A DNA stretch of 64,000 nucleotides from Shewanella waksmanii ATCC BAA-643 (GCF_000518805.1 NZ_JAEH01000017.1:37343-101342), one strand, 5' to 3'; positions 44,739-54,764 are shown, numbered from the stretch's first letter. A program made the numbers and translations. Notes: generated by a model from the letters alone, not told the origin.

Positions 44739-47105
44739 TTAGCGAGTCCAAACCCAGTCTTCAATACTGCTAGGATCGACCCCATGGGCTTTGATGTAGT
44801 TTCTATGGTCTACCAAGCGTTGTAACATATCAGTGGTAATTGACACATGCTGAGTTTCGTCAATCACACCTTGTTGGAATAGCTTGTAGGCCATATCAAT
44901 GACTAAGTGATAGCGTGACGTACCATTACGGACACCCATATCAAAAGGTGTCGTGGTTGAGCCTTCTTCTTCATAACCTTTGATACGGAATCGATGGCTG
45001 CCCTTATAATCAAATACCAGCTTCTTAATGGTATTGGGGTAGCCGTGATAGTTGAATACGACGCCCTTGTCTTCAGTAAAGACTTCGTCCATTAACCAAG
45101 GTTTAGATTGGAACTTACGGCTACCTAAACCACTACTGTTAAGCTCTGTCACGCTAACAAAGCGCACTCTGACTCTAGGCAGTAACTCACGCAGCAGCAC
45201 CAATGAAGCCAAACACTCTTGGGTCACGTGGTCGCCACAGCCCGCCAGCACGACATCTGGGTTTTCGTCGGAAGCAAAGTCCCAAACCATGACGCCATCT
45301 TTCGCCTGTTTACGGGCTTCATCTAAAGTTAGCCATTGTGGTAGAGACTTCTTACCTGCCACCAGAATGTTTAATTTATCTCTGTCCTCATAAGCGCGTT
45401 CGGTATAGACCAAGGTACTGTTACCGTCTGCTGGCAAGTAGGCTGAAATAATTTCAGGGTGTTTCTCTAGCATCGCCCCAAGGAAAGAGGGGTTTTGATG
45501 TGAATAACCGTTATGGTCTTGTCGTTCTAGCAGTGAAGATAGCACCACATTACATGCGGGTACGGGTTTGCGGAAGTGTACGCCTTGGCTGGCATAGACA
45601 TACTTACAATATTGGTCAGCCATAGATGAAACCACTTGCGAGAACGCTTCGTAGGTAGGGAACATCGCATGACGTCCTGTCACGGTATAACCATGAAGCA
45701 TACCAAATAGTAAGTTTTCCGATAGCAACTCAATCACTCGGCCATCGCGAGACATATCTTCATCCCAGCTTTCAATAGGCCATTGCCAAGCACGGTCGGT
45801 TTCTTCAAATACCGCTTGTAGTTGGTTTGAGTAGGTTTCATCTGGACAGAAGATACGTAGGTTGCGTTGATCGCGGTTTAGTTTAAACGCATCACGCATC
45901 CACTCGCCCATTTTGTACATAGATAAGCCACGTTGGCCACGAGGTGTTTCAGCACCGTAAGCGAGCTTTTCAAGATCAGGCTTAGCTAAAGCGCGAACGA
46001 CTTCGCCTCCGTAACTTAAATGCTGACGGCCACAGGTCAGTTCTTTAGGTGGCAGTAATGATTGAATATCGGCGTCAAACTCAAGCTCACCGGCTTCATT
46101 GATTTGATATAACTCATCGAACTTGTAGCTCGCGAGCCAATCATTAAGTGCACTGAGATGACCCTTATCGGTAGCACATTTATTGACGATGACCTGGTGA
46201 GAGTCACAGTTGCCTTCTAGTTTTTTGCCGTCGTATTCAGCTGTACCAGTCCAGCCTTTTGCTGTGCGCATCAAAATAACGGGCCAGCGTGGTTTGACAA
46301 TATCCTCACCGGCGCGGGCATGAGTTTGAATGTCATTGATCATCTCATAGGACAGATCCATTGCAGCGGTCATCTGTTCATAGACGTCTTGCTCGTGCTG
46401 ATCATCAACGATAATTGGGTGGTAGCCTAAGCCGCGGAATTCTAAGTCTAGTTCTTCATGGCTCATACGGCCCATACGGGTTGGACCAGAAATCTTGTAG
46501 CCATTGATATGCACAATAGGTAGTACCGCACCATTATTTTTAGGAGAAACAAGGCGGTTTGCATACCAAGATGCGGCAAGCGGTCCAGTTTCAGACTCGC
46601 CATCACCAATTAAGCAAGCGGCAATTAAGTCTGGGTTATCAAGCACCGCGCCCCAAGCGACAGACAACGAGTAACCTAGCTCACCGCCTTCAAGAATTTG
46701 CCCAGGTGCTTCAGGGTTAGCATGTGATGGGTAACCATACGCCGCTGAAAATTTCTTACAGATATCTTCGATGCCGGTTTCGTTGTACGGAATCGTCTCC
46801 GGATAGAAATGACTTAGCGAACCTTCCATAAATAAGTTTGCTTGTACTGCAGGAAAGCCGTGACCTGGGCCGACCAAATACAAGAAAGGACGTTTTGTTT
46901 TACTGATAAGGCGATTAACATTAGCGTAGACAAAGTTAATTCCAGGACATGTGCCCCAGTGCCCTAGTAGCCTAGGTTTGATGTCGCTATGTTGAAGTGG
47001 ACGTTTGTGTAGTACGTTTTGTTTTAAGTAAATTTGTGACGTCGCTAAGAAGTTGCTCGCTCTCACAAATTTCTTCAGTGCGCTGATCTCTTGCTGTTGT
47101 GACAT
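44739..47105 (-). CDS. D-xylulose 5-phosphate/D-fructose 6-phosphate phosphoketolase
   Basis: 788 residues from the ATG at 47105 (GGGG ahead; another ATG 12 bases upstream overlaps it). Thiamin-diphosphate enzyme cleaving xylulose 5-P or fructose 6-P with phosphate to acetyl phosphate and a shorter aldose phosphate. Family motifs: LLGHWGTCPGINFVYANVNR, YLVGPGHGFPAVQANLFMEG, ACLIGDGESETGPLAASW (ThDP), HINGYKISGPTRMGR and GYSHQNPSFLGAML. Full length. It lies near pgi and tal and shares their sugar-phosphate substrates, which suggests a phosphoketolase shunt to acetyl phosphate. Stand-alone gene with its own terminator. Confidence 0.97.
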   Translation of the reverse strand: MSQQQEISALKKFVRASNFLATSQIYLKQNVLHKRPLQHSDIKPRLLGHWGTCPGINFVYANVNRLISKTKRPFLYLVGPGHGFPAVQANLFMEGSLSHFYPETIPYNETGIEDICKKFSAAYGYPSHANPEAPGQILEGGELGYSLSVAWGAVLDNPDLIAACLIGDGESETGPLAASWYANRLVSPKNNGAVLPIVHINGYKISGPTRMGRMSHEELDLEFRGLGYHPIIVDDQHEQDVYEQMTAAMDLSYEMINDIQTHARAGEDIVKPRWPVILMRTAKGWTGTAEYDGKKLEGNCDSHQVIVNKCATDKGHLSALNDWLASYKFDELYQINEAGELEFDADIQSLLPPKELTCGRQHLSYGGEVVRALAKPDLEKLAYGAETPRGQRGLSMYKMGEWMRDAFKLNRDQRNLRIFCPDETYSNQLQAVFEETDRAWQWPIESWDEDMSRDGRVIELLSENLLFGMLHGYTVTGRHAMFPTYEAFSQVVSSMADQYCKYVYASQGVHFRKPVPACNVVLSSLLERQDHNGYSHQNPSFLGAMLEKHPEIISAYLPADGNSTLVYTERAYEDRDKLNILVAGKKSLPQWLTLDEARKQAKDGVMVWDFASDENPDVVLAGCGDHVTQECLASLVLLRELLPRVRVRFVSVTELNSSGLGSRKFQSKPWLMDEVFTEDKGVVFNYHGYPNTIKKLVFDYKGSHRFRIKGYEEEGSTTTPFDMGVRNGTSRYHLVIDMAYKLFQQGVIDETQHVSITTDMLQRLVDHRNYIKAHGVDPSSIEDWVWTR

Positions 47106-47322
47106 AAATAACCCCATTTATAGTAAGCAAAAAGTTAATCAAAGCTCTTGGTAGGTACTATATTTGTAATTTTATTACAAAAGTGTGTGCTACTTCTTAC
47201 TTTTTAAAAGTAAGAAAATTGGCTAAATGTTAACTTTATGGTGGTAAATGCTAAGTTGCTAGTGTTAATACAGTGATTTACATTTGTGAATCCCTGTATG
47301 GGCAGCGTCACGCAAAAGAAGA

Positions 47323-47342
47323 TTTGTGATCGGGATCACGCG
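47323..47342. promoter_or_regulatory. CRP-like site between phosphoketolase and alsT genes
   Basis: TTTGTGATCGGGATCACGCG fits the core TGTGAN6TCACA except for the last base. It lies in the 435-base divergent region and could serve either gene. Confidence 0.6.
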
Positions 47343-47484
47343 AGGTAATTTTAATGCTATGCTATTTTGGATTATCGAATGCGGCACGCTGCGCTCAACT
47401 TGAGCAGTGATAAGGACAACTTTTAAAAGATTAAGAGCCGTTATTCTTTAAAGCAATTTGGGAAGGAAAATCAATTAAACAGAT

Positions 47485-47519
47485 CCGGCCATAGGTGATG
47501 AACCTGCTTGGCCGGTTTT
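47485..47519 (+). terminator. Terminator-like hairpin in alsT leader
   Basis: CCGGCCA (47485-47491) pairs with TGGCCGG (47509-47515), extended by AGGT/ACCT inside, and is followed by TTTTGTT. It ends about 20 bases before the alsT start, so it must be read through or act as an attenuator. Confidence 0.6.
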
Positions 47520-47540
47520 GTTATGGGAACTGAGAATATT

Positions 47541-49019
47541 ATGTTGGAATCATTTGTTACACTCATAGAGTCTGCTATTAACTTGGTCAATGGCATGCTG
47601 TGGGGCAGTGTACTTATTTATGTGTTGGTCGCTGCAGGTGTGCTATTTACCCTGAAGTTAGGCTTTATTCAATTTAGGATGTTTGGTCACGGTGCTAAAT
47701 TGGTAATACAAGGCCGTGAAAAGATTAATGGCATCTCTTCATTTCAAGTCTTTTGTACTTCAATGGCGGCCCGAGTCGGCACAGGTAACATGGCGGGTGT
47801 GGCGGTGGCCATCACAGTGGGTGGTGCCGGCGCGATATTTTGGATGTGGCTAATTGCCCTGCTCGGTATGGCAACCGCCTTTATCGAGTCAACCTTAGCG
47901 CAAGTCTATAAAGTTAAAGATGATGAAGGTCAATTCCGAGGTGGCCCTGCATATTATATGGAGCGCGGCCTAGGCAAACGTTGGATGGGAACGGTCTTCT
48001 CAATCCTACTTATCATCGCGTTTGGCTTTGCTTTCAATGCAGCCCAAGCCAATACGATGACAGATGCACTGAACAATGCATTTGGACTAGATAAAACGCT
48101 AATTGGTCTGGTTATTGTAGGTTTTTCTGCTTACATCATTTGTGGTGGTTTACAGAAAGTCGCTAAAACGTCAGAAATCATTGTACCGGTAATGGCGGTT
48201 GCCTATTTGGCGATTGCGTTGGTCGTATTGGTGATGAACATCGACCAAGTGCCAGCGGCACTGAGCCTGATTGTTAAGAGTGCATTTGGCTGGGAAGAAG
48301 CAGCTGGCGGCGCAATGGGCGCGATGATGGCCGGTATTGCACGTGGATTGTTCTCTAACGAAGCGGGTATGGGTAGCGCAGCAAACATTGCGGCGTCAGC
48401 ATCGCCAAACCCAAATCACCCTGCGTCACAAGGTTTTGTACAGATGATCGGTGTATTTGTTGATACCATCGTGATCTGTAGTGCGTCAGCGGCAATTATT
48501 TTGTTGTCAGGTGTGTTGGATAATCCTGGCGAGCAACAAGGCATTGGATTGCTACAGTTAGCACTGACCAATGAAATGGGCAGCTGGGCAGCGTACTTTA
48601 TTGCTTTTGCTATTATTCTATTTTGTTTCTCTTCAATTATTGCTAACTACAGCTATGCAGAAAGCAATGTGATGTTCTTAACCAAGAGCAAAAAGGCACT
48701 ATATACTTTCCGTGTACTCGTATTAGGCATGGTAATGGCGGGCTCTGTTGCATCGTTACAGCTAGTTTGGAACTTTGCCGATGTATCTATGGGTCTGATG
48801 GCATTGGTGAATATTGCGGCGATTGTGATGCTGTCTAAAGTTGCATATGCGGTAATTAAAGATTATGAGAAGCAGATGAAAACCGGTATCAACCCAACAT
48901 TTGATGCGGCTAAGTTTCCTGAGATTCAAGGCTTAGAAGGCGGTATTTGGAAAGGTAAGCCTGTCGCGACAGACACGCAAGCAAACAACGCAAGTGTGAC
49001 TGAGGCGCCCAAAGCCTAG
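47541..49019 (+). CDS. alsT: Sodium:alanine/glycine symporter, AGCS family
   Basis: About 492 residues from the ATG at 47541 (MLESFVTLIESAINLVNGML). Upstream in-frame ATG 47523 lies just after the leader hairpin and lacks a ribosome site. Na+-coupled amino acid importer with about ten membrane segments. Family patterns: FQVFCTSMAARVGTGNMAGV, GGPAYYMERGLGKRW, GIARGLFSNEAGMGSAANIA. Its place two genes before yaaA in the thr neighbourhood recalls the E. coli order thrC-yaaA-yaaJ(alsT)-tal. The C-terminal tail is hydrophilic. A CRP-like site lies upstream. Confidence 0.93.
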   Translation: MLESFVTLIESAINLVNGMLWGSVLIYVLVAAGVLFTLKLGFIQFRMFGHGAKLVIQGREKINGISSFQVFCTSMAARVGTGNMAGVAVAITVGGAGAIFWMWLIALLGMATAFIESTLAQVYKVKDDEGQFRGGPAYYMERGLGKRWMGTVFSILLIIAFGFAFNAAQANTMTDALNNAFGLDKTLIGLVIVGFSAYIICGGLQKVAKTSEIIVPVMAVAYLAIALVVLVMNIDQVPAALSLIVKSAFGWEEAAGGAMGAMMAGIARGLFSNEAGMGSAANIAASASPNPNHPASQGFVQMIGVFVDTIVICSASAAIILLSGVLDNPGEQQGIGLLQLALTNEMGSWAAYFIAFAIILFCFSSIIANYSYAESNVMFLTKSKKALYTFRVLVLGMVMAGSVASLQLVWNFADVSMGLMALVNIAAIVMLSKVAYAVIKDYEKQMKTGINPTFDAAKFPEIQGLEGGIWKGKPVATDTQANNASVTEAPKA

Positions 49020-49058
49020 TAAGCGACTAATCATTGATAAAATGAATTAGTACCATCT

Positions 49059-49090
49059 AAAAAACCACGCTGATTTAGCGTGGTTTTTTT
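49059..49090 (+). terminator. Terminator after alsT
   Basis: AAAACCACGCT-GATT-TAGCGTGGTTTT followed by further T, 40 bases past the alsT stop. Confidence 0.9.
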
Positions 49091-49142
49091 GTAGCTTGCA
49101 GATTATGATAGTCGCAGTTAAGCAGACTTTGAAGGACTGACA

Positions 49143-49916
49143 ATGCTCATTTTAGTTTCACCAGCGAAAACGCTCGATTATGAAAACCCGGCACCAACGA
49201 AAGACTATACCGTGCCAGCGTTGCTTGAGTATAGCAGCGAGCTCATTGAAGTTTGCCGCCAGTTGACGCCTGCTGATATTGCATCGCTAATGAAAGTGAG
49301 TGACAAAATTGCCGGGCTAAATGCGGCTCGATTCGAGTCATGGGACGCCGCTTTTACCCCAGAAAATGCCAAGCAAGCTGTGTTTGCGTTTAAAGGCGAT
49401 GTATACACTGGGCTAGACGCAGAGACCTTGTCAGTAGCAGCACTACACCGTGCACAAAAGCACTTACGCATGCTATCGGGGTTATATGGTTTGTTACGCC
49501 CACTCGATTTAATGCAGGCATACCGATTAGAGATGGGCACTAAGCTAGCCAACCCGAAAGGAACCAACCTCTATCAGTTCTGGGGTGAGACAATAACTAA
49601 CAGTGTTAACCAAGCTTTGGCAGAGCAGGGAGATAATATTGTGGTTAACCTAGCGTCCAATGAATATTTCAAGGCGGTAAAACCTAAGCTGGTTGATGGC
49701 ACGATTATCACACCAGTCTTTAAAGATAAGAAAGCCGGCCAGTATAAAGTGATCAGTTTTTATGCCAAAAAGGCCCGCGGCATGATGGTGCGCTACATGT
49801 TGGACAACAATGTGGATTCGATTGAGCAGTTAACGCAATTTGATATGGCGGGTTATTATTACAGTGAGGCTGACTCTACAGCGTTATCTCCAGTATTTTT
49901 GCGAGAAGAGCAATAA
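49143..49916 (+). CDS. yaaA: YaaA, peroxide-stress/iron-limiting protein
   Basis: 257 residues. In E. coli YaaA is OxyR-regulated, binds DNA and lowers free iron during peroxide stress. Start [20 protein letters not shown] and [20 protein letters not shown] are the family signature; [14 protein letters not shown] and [12 protein letters not shown] follow. Normal length. It marks the end of the conserved thr-tal-alsT-yaaA neighbourhood; what follows to the right is accessory. Confidence 0.95.
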   Translation: MLILVSPAKTLDYENPAPTKDYTVPALLEYSSELIEVCRQLTPADIASLMKVSDKIAGLNAARFESWDAAFTPENAKQAVFAFKGDVYTGLDAETLSVAALHRAQKHLRMLSGLYGLLRPLDLMQAYRLEMGTKLANPKGTNLYQFWGETITNSVNQALAEQGDNIVVNLASNEYFKAVKPKLVDGTIITPVFKDKKAGQYKVISFYAKKARGMMVRYMLDNNVDSIEQLTQFDMAGYYYSEADSTALSPVFLREEQ

Positions 49917-50035
49917 GCTGTCGGGCATTGGTATTCACTCGATAATGCACAGCGTTGTCATGGTGGTGTGCTAGTTTAGTGCGCTGCAAGGATGAAAGGC
50001 TAGTGAGGTGTCTTGCTAGTATTTGAAGTTGATAA

Positions 50036-50070
50036 ACTACCGTCTAGTGGGGAGAGCACTAAACGGTAGT
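50036..50070. terminator. Hairpin between convergent yaaA and dehydrogenase genes
   Basis: ACTACCGT pairs with ACGGTAGT, with inner TAGTG/CACTA. T-runs are poor, so its role as terminator is probable but not certain. Confidence 0.5.
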
Positions 50071-50087
50071 GATGCTAGCTGTTAAAT

Positions 50088-50966
50088 TTACTTGCTAAGC
50101 TTGAGAAAGTAATCAAAGATTTCCGGAACATTTCCGTTACCCATACCAGCATCAAAAGCCGCGTTAAGGTTAGCAGATGACCCTTCTGCTATCTTAGACT
50201 GCGTGCCCAAATCCTCGACCATTTTCAAGAAGTAGCCTAAATCTTTATTGGCATTGGCGATAGAGAATCCAAGATCGCTGACACCATCTACCGCATAGTT
50301 TTTACAAAATTGCATAAAAGGTGAGTTAGAGGGTCCTGTCGACATAATGTCAAACAGTTGCTGGCGGTCAACACCGGCAAGATCTGCAACGGCAAATGCT
50401 TGGGACATTGCGCAAACGGTGGTCATACCCATAAAGTTGTTGATCAACTTAGTGGTATGGCCGGCACCTAATTGACCTAAGTGGAACACGTTCTCGCCTT
50501 GTTGCTCAAGCACAGGCTTTACCTTGTTAAAGGTGTCTAAGTCACCCGCAGCCATGATGTTTAACAAACCGTCTTTGGCGTGAGCTGGTGTGCGACCTAG
50601 TGGTGCATCAATCATACCGGCACCTTTGGCGGCTAAGTCCTCACCAATTTTGCGGGTAGAAGCAGGAATTGAGGTACCAAAGTCAATCAAAACAGCACCT
50701 GGTTTGATGCCTGCAAGAATACCATCATCACCATAAACTAGCTTTTCTACCACCGCTGAAGTTGTAAGACAAAGCATGACGATATCACTGGAAGCTGCTA
50801 ACGCTTTTGCTGAGCTTGCAGCGGTGGCGCCTCTGGCGATGCAGGCATCAACCGCGTCCTTATTGAGGTCCATTACCTGCAGTTCAAAGCCACGCTTTTG
50901 CAGGTTCTCTACCATGTTGCCGCCCATGAGACCAAGTCCGATAAAACCGATGACAGGCTTTGTCAT
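50088..50966 (-). CDS. NAD(P)-dependent beta-hydroxyacid dehydrogenase, probable DEH reductase of alginate catabolism
   Basis: 292 residues of the 3-hydroxyisobutyrate/tartronate-semialdehyde reductase family. Nucleotide site IGFIGLGLMGGNMVENLQKR at the start; substrate motif DAPLGRTPAHAKDG; catalytic Lys in GAGHTTKLINNFMG. AGGAG precedes the ATG. Within an alginate cluster the expected job is reduction of 4-deoxy-L-erythro-5-hexoseulose uronate (DEH) to 2-keto-3-deoxygluconate, feeding the KDG kinase encoded nearby; members of this family do so in marine vibrios to my recollection. The substrate assignment rests on context. A TATTACCAA/TTGGTAATA dyad lies upstream. Confidence 0.82.
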   Translation of the reverse strand: MTKPVIGFIGLGLMGGNMVENLQKRGFELQVMDLNKDAVDACIARGATAASSAKALAASSDIVMLCLTTSAVVEKLVYGDDGILAGIKPGAVLIDFGTSIPASTRKIGEDLAAKGAGMIDAPLGRTPAHAKDGLLNIMAAGDLDTFNKVKPVLEQQGENVFHLGQLGAGHTTKLINNFMGMTTVCAMSQAFAVADLAGVDRQQLFDIMSTGPSNSPFMQFCKNYAVDGVSDLGFSIANANKDLGYFLKMVEDLGTQSKIAEGSSANLNAAFDAGMGNGNVPEIFDYFLKLSK

Positions 50967-51110
50967 ATCTAACTCCTAATATTATGTGAAAACCAAATTT
51001 TTTAAGCTGATGGTTGGTGTTACTCGCAATCAGTTTTGCCTTGCTGACCAACTTATTAATCTATTGGTAACCATCTTATTACAGCTTTTTAATTATTGTC
51101 AACCAATGAT

Positions 51111-51137
51111 TATTACCAATACTGGTTTTTGGTAATA
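51111..51137. promoter_or_regulatory. Candidate operator upstream of probable DEH reductase
   Basis: TATTACCAA (51111-51119) and TTGGTAATA (51129-51137) form a perfect 9-base dyad with 9-base spacer. Further related sequence TTGGTAACCA lies at about 51064-51073. Matches the island-wide motif. Confidence 0.55.
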
Positions 51138-51221
51138 TTTTTGGTTTGGTTTTTGTCTACCGATAGCTTGAGGTACAGTAAACTAACAGTAGGGGGGTTA
51201 AGTGTTATGTTAAGGAAAAGC

Positions 51222-51250
51222 ACAGAGCCTATCTGTGGGATAGGCTCTGT
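51222..51250 (-). terminator. Terminator of TonB receptor gene
   Basis: ACAGAGCCTATC-TGTGG-GATAGGCTCTGT, followed leftward by GCTTTTCC, 12 bases past the stop. Confidence 0.75.
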
Positions 51251-51261
51251 TAGTGGGGTTG

Positions 51262-54246
51262 CTAGAACTTAGCTCGAACGCCTAATGTGTAGCGGCGGTC
51301 TGCTTCACTGTACTTCCAGACTGAACCGAGTTCGGTAGTATATTCAATGGGTTCTCCAGTTAGGTTAACCACGTTACCTACCAGAGTGAAATGCTCATTG
51401 ATATCCCAGCTTGCCGAGAAATCAAACTGACCTCTGGCTTCGCGGTAATTATTACCTACTGTGGCATCAAAGTTATCCGCTGTAGGGTCATTTTGGTTAA
51501 ATACGTTGTAACCTAATGCACCCACAGTTTGGACTCGCTTCTCTGCTTGTGAATATAAGTAACGGTCACGCCAGTTATAAGCTAAGCGGAATTGCAATTG
51601 CTCATTTTCCCAATAAAGCTGACCATTGGCCGTGTTTTTAGAAATATTGAGTAGCGGATTACCATCTGGCTGCTCACTGTCGGCATAGGTATAGTTAGCG
51701 TTTACACCAAAGCCTGCCCAGAATCCAGGTAGAGAGGTAAATTGCTGTTGATAAGCAAGCTCTAAACCTTTCACCTCACCACTGCCACCATTAACGTCGG
51801 TGTCTACCACAATACCTGTGCGACCTGCTGATTTTTCTGCGTCAACATAGGCTTGGCCCTGATCTGGGCTGGCAAAGTTAACATCGCCTTGGCTTTGTCC
51901 TGCAGTATCAAGTAGGCACACATTGCCCCATTCGGTTGTGTTTTGCCCTTGAATGGTACTTGGGTCGGCTAAACAGCTGCTGTCAGTCTGTGTAAAGGAG
52001 TTAACGTCCTTGTAGAATAACGCTGCAGAAACGATGCCGCCATTTTCAAAGTAGTGTTCAACAGAAAGGTCATACTGAGTTACACGATAAGGTTCTAGTT
52101 GGTAAGAGCCTTGGGTACCGGTTACCAAAGAGTTATCGATAGAAAGTGCAGGACTTAGTTCACTAAAGTCAGCACGACGCATAACCTTAGCCGCTGCAAA
52201 TCGCATCAATGTTTCTTCAGTTAGGGTGTAAGTCACGTTCAAGCTAGGTAGGAAGTCAGAATAATCGTTCTTACCTGTTTCAAGAATCTTGTTACCGTTA
52301 GCATCAACGGATGCGACAACACTCGACTCAAGCTCGGTTTGAATATAACGACCACCGAATACTGCGGTTAAGTCATCAAAGTCCAAATGGAATTGTGCGT
52401 ATATTGCACCGGTTTTCTCATTGATTTCTTTATAGGCACCGTTGTCTTCAACCATGTTGTCAGCCAGTGAGCCTGTCATTGCATAAGATGTACCTTGCAA
52501 CATTTGCTGCACAAGAGCATAGGTCGCTTCAGTGTTTTGCAATAGGTCAGCGTCATAGACATTGTATGTCAGCATGTCGTTTTGACCTGCGATGCCAGTT
52601 TGGTCAAATGAGTTGTTCATATTGACGGTTTTAAAACTGTCGGTTAGCAGTGGGTTATCGATCCAGATTGGGCTGTATAGGCCATCAGCATTGACTGCTT
52701 TCTTGTAAGAATCTTTAAGAGTGGTATTGCCATTAATCGGTTTTAGATCATATCGGTTGGCAGTGAAGTCACGCTCGGTAAAACGTACCCCCGCTTTAAC
52801 ACCTGAAATCCAATCGACGCCCACGTCACTGATTTTAATGTCAAATCGTAACGCTTGCTCTTCGTTATCTGTGTCTAAAGTTTTATGGAAAAACTCACGG
52901 AAAACTAAGTTATCTGGATTGGTCAGCATGCCAGGATCAGCATACATATACGCAGGAATGCCGCTACCTGTTGTTGAGCTACCAGTACTGGTATGAGTAA
53001 CCAAGTCTAACGTTGGGTCAGTACGCTCAATTGGGCGTAGGTTGAATTCGTTAGCGGTTTGCTTTTCTTCTGATTTCGATAATGAATACTCGGCTGATAA
53101 CTCAATATTATCGGTGATAAACCAATCACCGCCTATGGCATGAGAGGTGGTATCTGATGTGGTGAAGTCACTCCAAGTTTTTGGAATAACCAGCACTCCA
53201 TCTAAGTCATAGTTATGCAATTGACCATTGCCGTCGTAGTATGAATCACTTCTGGCGACGGAGCTGCCACCAACATCGAGAATAGAATATGCTGATTGAC
53301 CACCATCAAGCTTAGTTGCATTAAGGTCTAGGTAGATGTTGACCTCTTCACTGACCGGTGCCCATTGTAAAGAGACACCAAAGGCTGTGCGTTCACGTTG
53401 CTCTGTTTTCTGCTCTACCGTAGTTTGAGTACGGCGTAGATATTTTCCATTTGGGCCATTTGAATCATCAACAACGCCATCGCCATTAATATCGATGTTA
53501 TCCACTAAATCGACTTTGTTGAAGTATTCATCGCGACGCAGTTCACGGTCTAAGTACGCGACATTAGCCGATGCACCAAACGTACCGGCTGCGCCTAAGT
53601 CCCAGTTATTACCTATACCTAGAGAGAAGTTAGGTGCTGTATTTTCAGTTTTGTCAGAGTACTCGCCATCAAGTGTAATAGCCACTAGCGGTTCGCTAAG
53701 TTCTAATGGGCGAATGGTTTCCATGTTTACCGTACCACCAAGCGCCCCTTCAATCATATCTGGGGTAGGTGACTTAATGACCTCAACGGTTTTAAGGAAG
53801 CTAGAGGGGAAATCATCTAGGCCAATACCGCCACGACCTGAACCTGCAGTCGAGCGACCATTTAATAGAATAAGGTTTTCGGAGACACCGCGGATAGTTA
53901 CAGATTCACCGACACCAAAATCAGTGCCAATGGAAACGCCGGTAATGCGTTGTAGCGCTTCAGCGATATTGTTGTCAGGTAACTTACCAATATCTTCTGC
54001 AACAATGGCGTCGACAATGCGGTCATCAGCACGCTTGATCAAATTGGCAGCCTTTAAACTACCAAAGATACCTTTTACGGCGATAACTTCAATTTCACTG
54101 GTGTCTGATTGTTGTGCATCAGTTGCTGGCTCTGCTGCAACAACTGGCATGCTTAACAGTGCTGTTAGTGCTGTACCAAAAAGAGCTCGGTTGCTGGTTC
54201 TACTCTTGGCATGACTAAACATGGCACTTATTTTATTCAGTTTCAT
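51262..54246 (-). CDS. TonB-dependent receptor, probably for alginate oligosaccharides
   Basis: About 994 residues from the ATG at 54246 (GGGGGAG ahead); the open frame upstream is not signal-like. Signal peptide region with RALFGTALTALLSMPVVAAE; TonB-box-like IEVIAVKG; plug domain with DRIVDAIVAEDIGKLPDNNI and AEALQRITGVSIGTDFGVGE, typical of the large proteobacterial sugar-type receptors; barrel ending YTLGVRAKF. Active uptake across the outer membrane powered by TonB-ExbBD. Alginate oligomers as ligand are inferred from position between the DEH reductase and lyase operon and from shared operator motifs. A single-gene unit. Confidence 0.92.
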   Translation of the reverse strand: MKLNKISAMFSHAKSRTSNRALFGTALTALLSMPVVAAEPATDAQQSDTSEIEVIAVKGIFGSLKAANLIKRADDRIVDAIVAEDIGKLPDNNIAEALQRITGVSIGTDFGVGESVTIRGVSENLILLNGRSTAGSGRGGIGLDDFPSSFLKTVEVIKSPTPDMIEGALGGTVNMETIRPLELSEPLVAITLDGEYSDKTENTAPNFSLGIGNNWDLGAAGTFGASANVAYLDRELRRDEYFNKVDLVDNIDINGDGVVDDSNGPNGKYLRRTQTTVEQKTEQRERTAFGVSLQWAPVSEEVNIYLDLNATKLDGGQSAYSILDVGGSSVARSDSYYDGNGQLHNYDLDGVLVIPKTWSDFTTSDTTSHAIGGDWFITDNIELSAEYSLSKSEEKQTANEFNLRPIERTDPTLDLVTHTSTGSSTTGSGIPAYMYADPGMLTNPDNLVFREFFHKTLDTDNEEQALRFDIKISDVGVDWISGVKAGVRFTERDFTANRYDLKPINGNTTLKDSYKKAVNADGLYSPIWIDNPLLTDSFKTVNMNNSFDQTGIAGQNDMLTYNVYDADLLQNTEATYALVQQMLQGTSYAMTGSLADNMVEDNGAYKEINEKTGAIYAQFHLDFDDLTAVFGGRYIQTELESSVVASVDANGNKILETGKNDYSDFLPSLNVTYTLTEETLMRFAAAKVMRRADFSELSPALSIDNSLVTGTQGSYQLEPYRVTQYDLSVEHYFENGGIVSAALFYKDVNSFTQTDSSCLADPSTIQGQNTTEWGNVCLLDTAGQSQGDVNFASPDQGQAYVDAEKSAGRTGIVVDTDVNGGSGEVKGLELAYQQQFTSLPGFWAGFGVNANYTYADSEQPDGNPLLNISKNTANGQLYWENEQLQFRLAYNWRDRYLYSQAEKRVQTVGALGYNVFNQNDPTADNFDATVGNNYREARGQFDFSASWDINEHFTLVGNVVNLTGEPIEYTTELGSVWKYSEADRRYTLGVRAKF

Positions 54247-54285
54247 TGTCTCCCCCAAAAACGCAATTTTAATTATGTTGTGATG

Positions 54286-54367
54286 TTGTATTACCAATTG
54301 CTGTATTTTTAACTGCTAGTAACATTTATATAACACCTGACCGGTGAATGCAAATTGTTATTACCAA
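54286..54367. promoter_or_regulatory. Two candidate operators upstream of TonB receptor
   Basis: TTGTATTACCAA at 54286-54297 and TTGTTATTACCAA at 54355-54367, both close to the FadR-subfamily consensus TTGGT-n3-ACCAA, spaced about 70 bases. Confidence 0.55.
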
Positions 54368-54764
54368 ATAATCGCCCTCTGTCATACATCTGGGTAAGTT
54401 GGCTTGGTTTTATGTAAGCGCTTTCATTCAAGGTTTGGTTGAATTGTTACTATTTATCAGCGTCTTAGCGTGTTGGGGTTTAAGGCCAATTATTTTGCTG
54501 GTAGCAGAAAATAATTAAGAATTAATCACTGTGAAAGAGGTAAACTCTGCTAATTGGGCTTAATGTTCACAGTTATATCGCTTTCGTTACAGATGAATAC
54601 TGATGTATTAGATTGAGTTGTGGTTTTTGTAAACTGTTGATTTTAAATTGTTTTTATCTCGCCTTGTAAACTGCTGTTTTTCACAAGTTCCTTTTGGACA
54701 TAGGTTTAATGATTTATCTCACGGGGATAGCTTAATTAAATAATTGGTAAGGTCTGGCTGGTGA

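Noticed and set aside
47343..47540. Glycine riboswitch before alsT
   Set aside because: None of the conserved glycine-aptamer segments were found; only a terminator-like hairpin is present.
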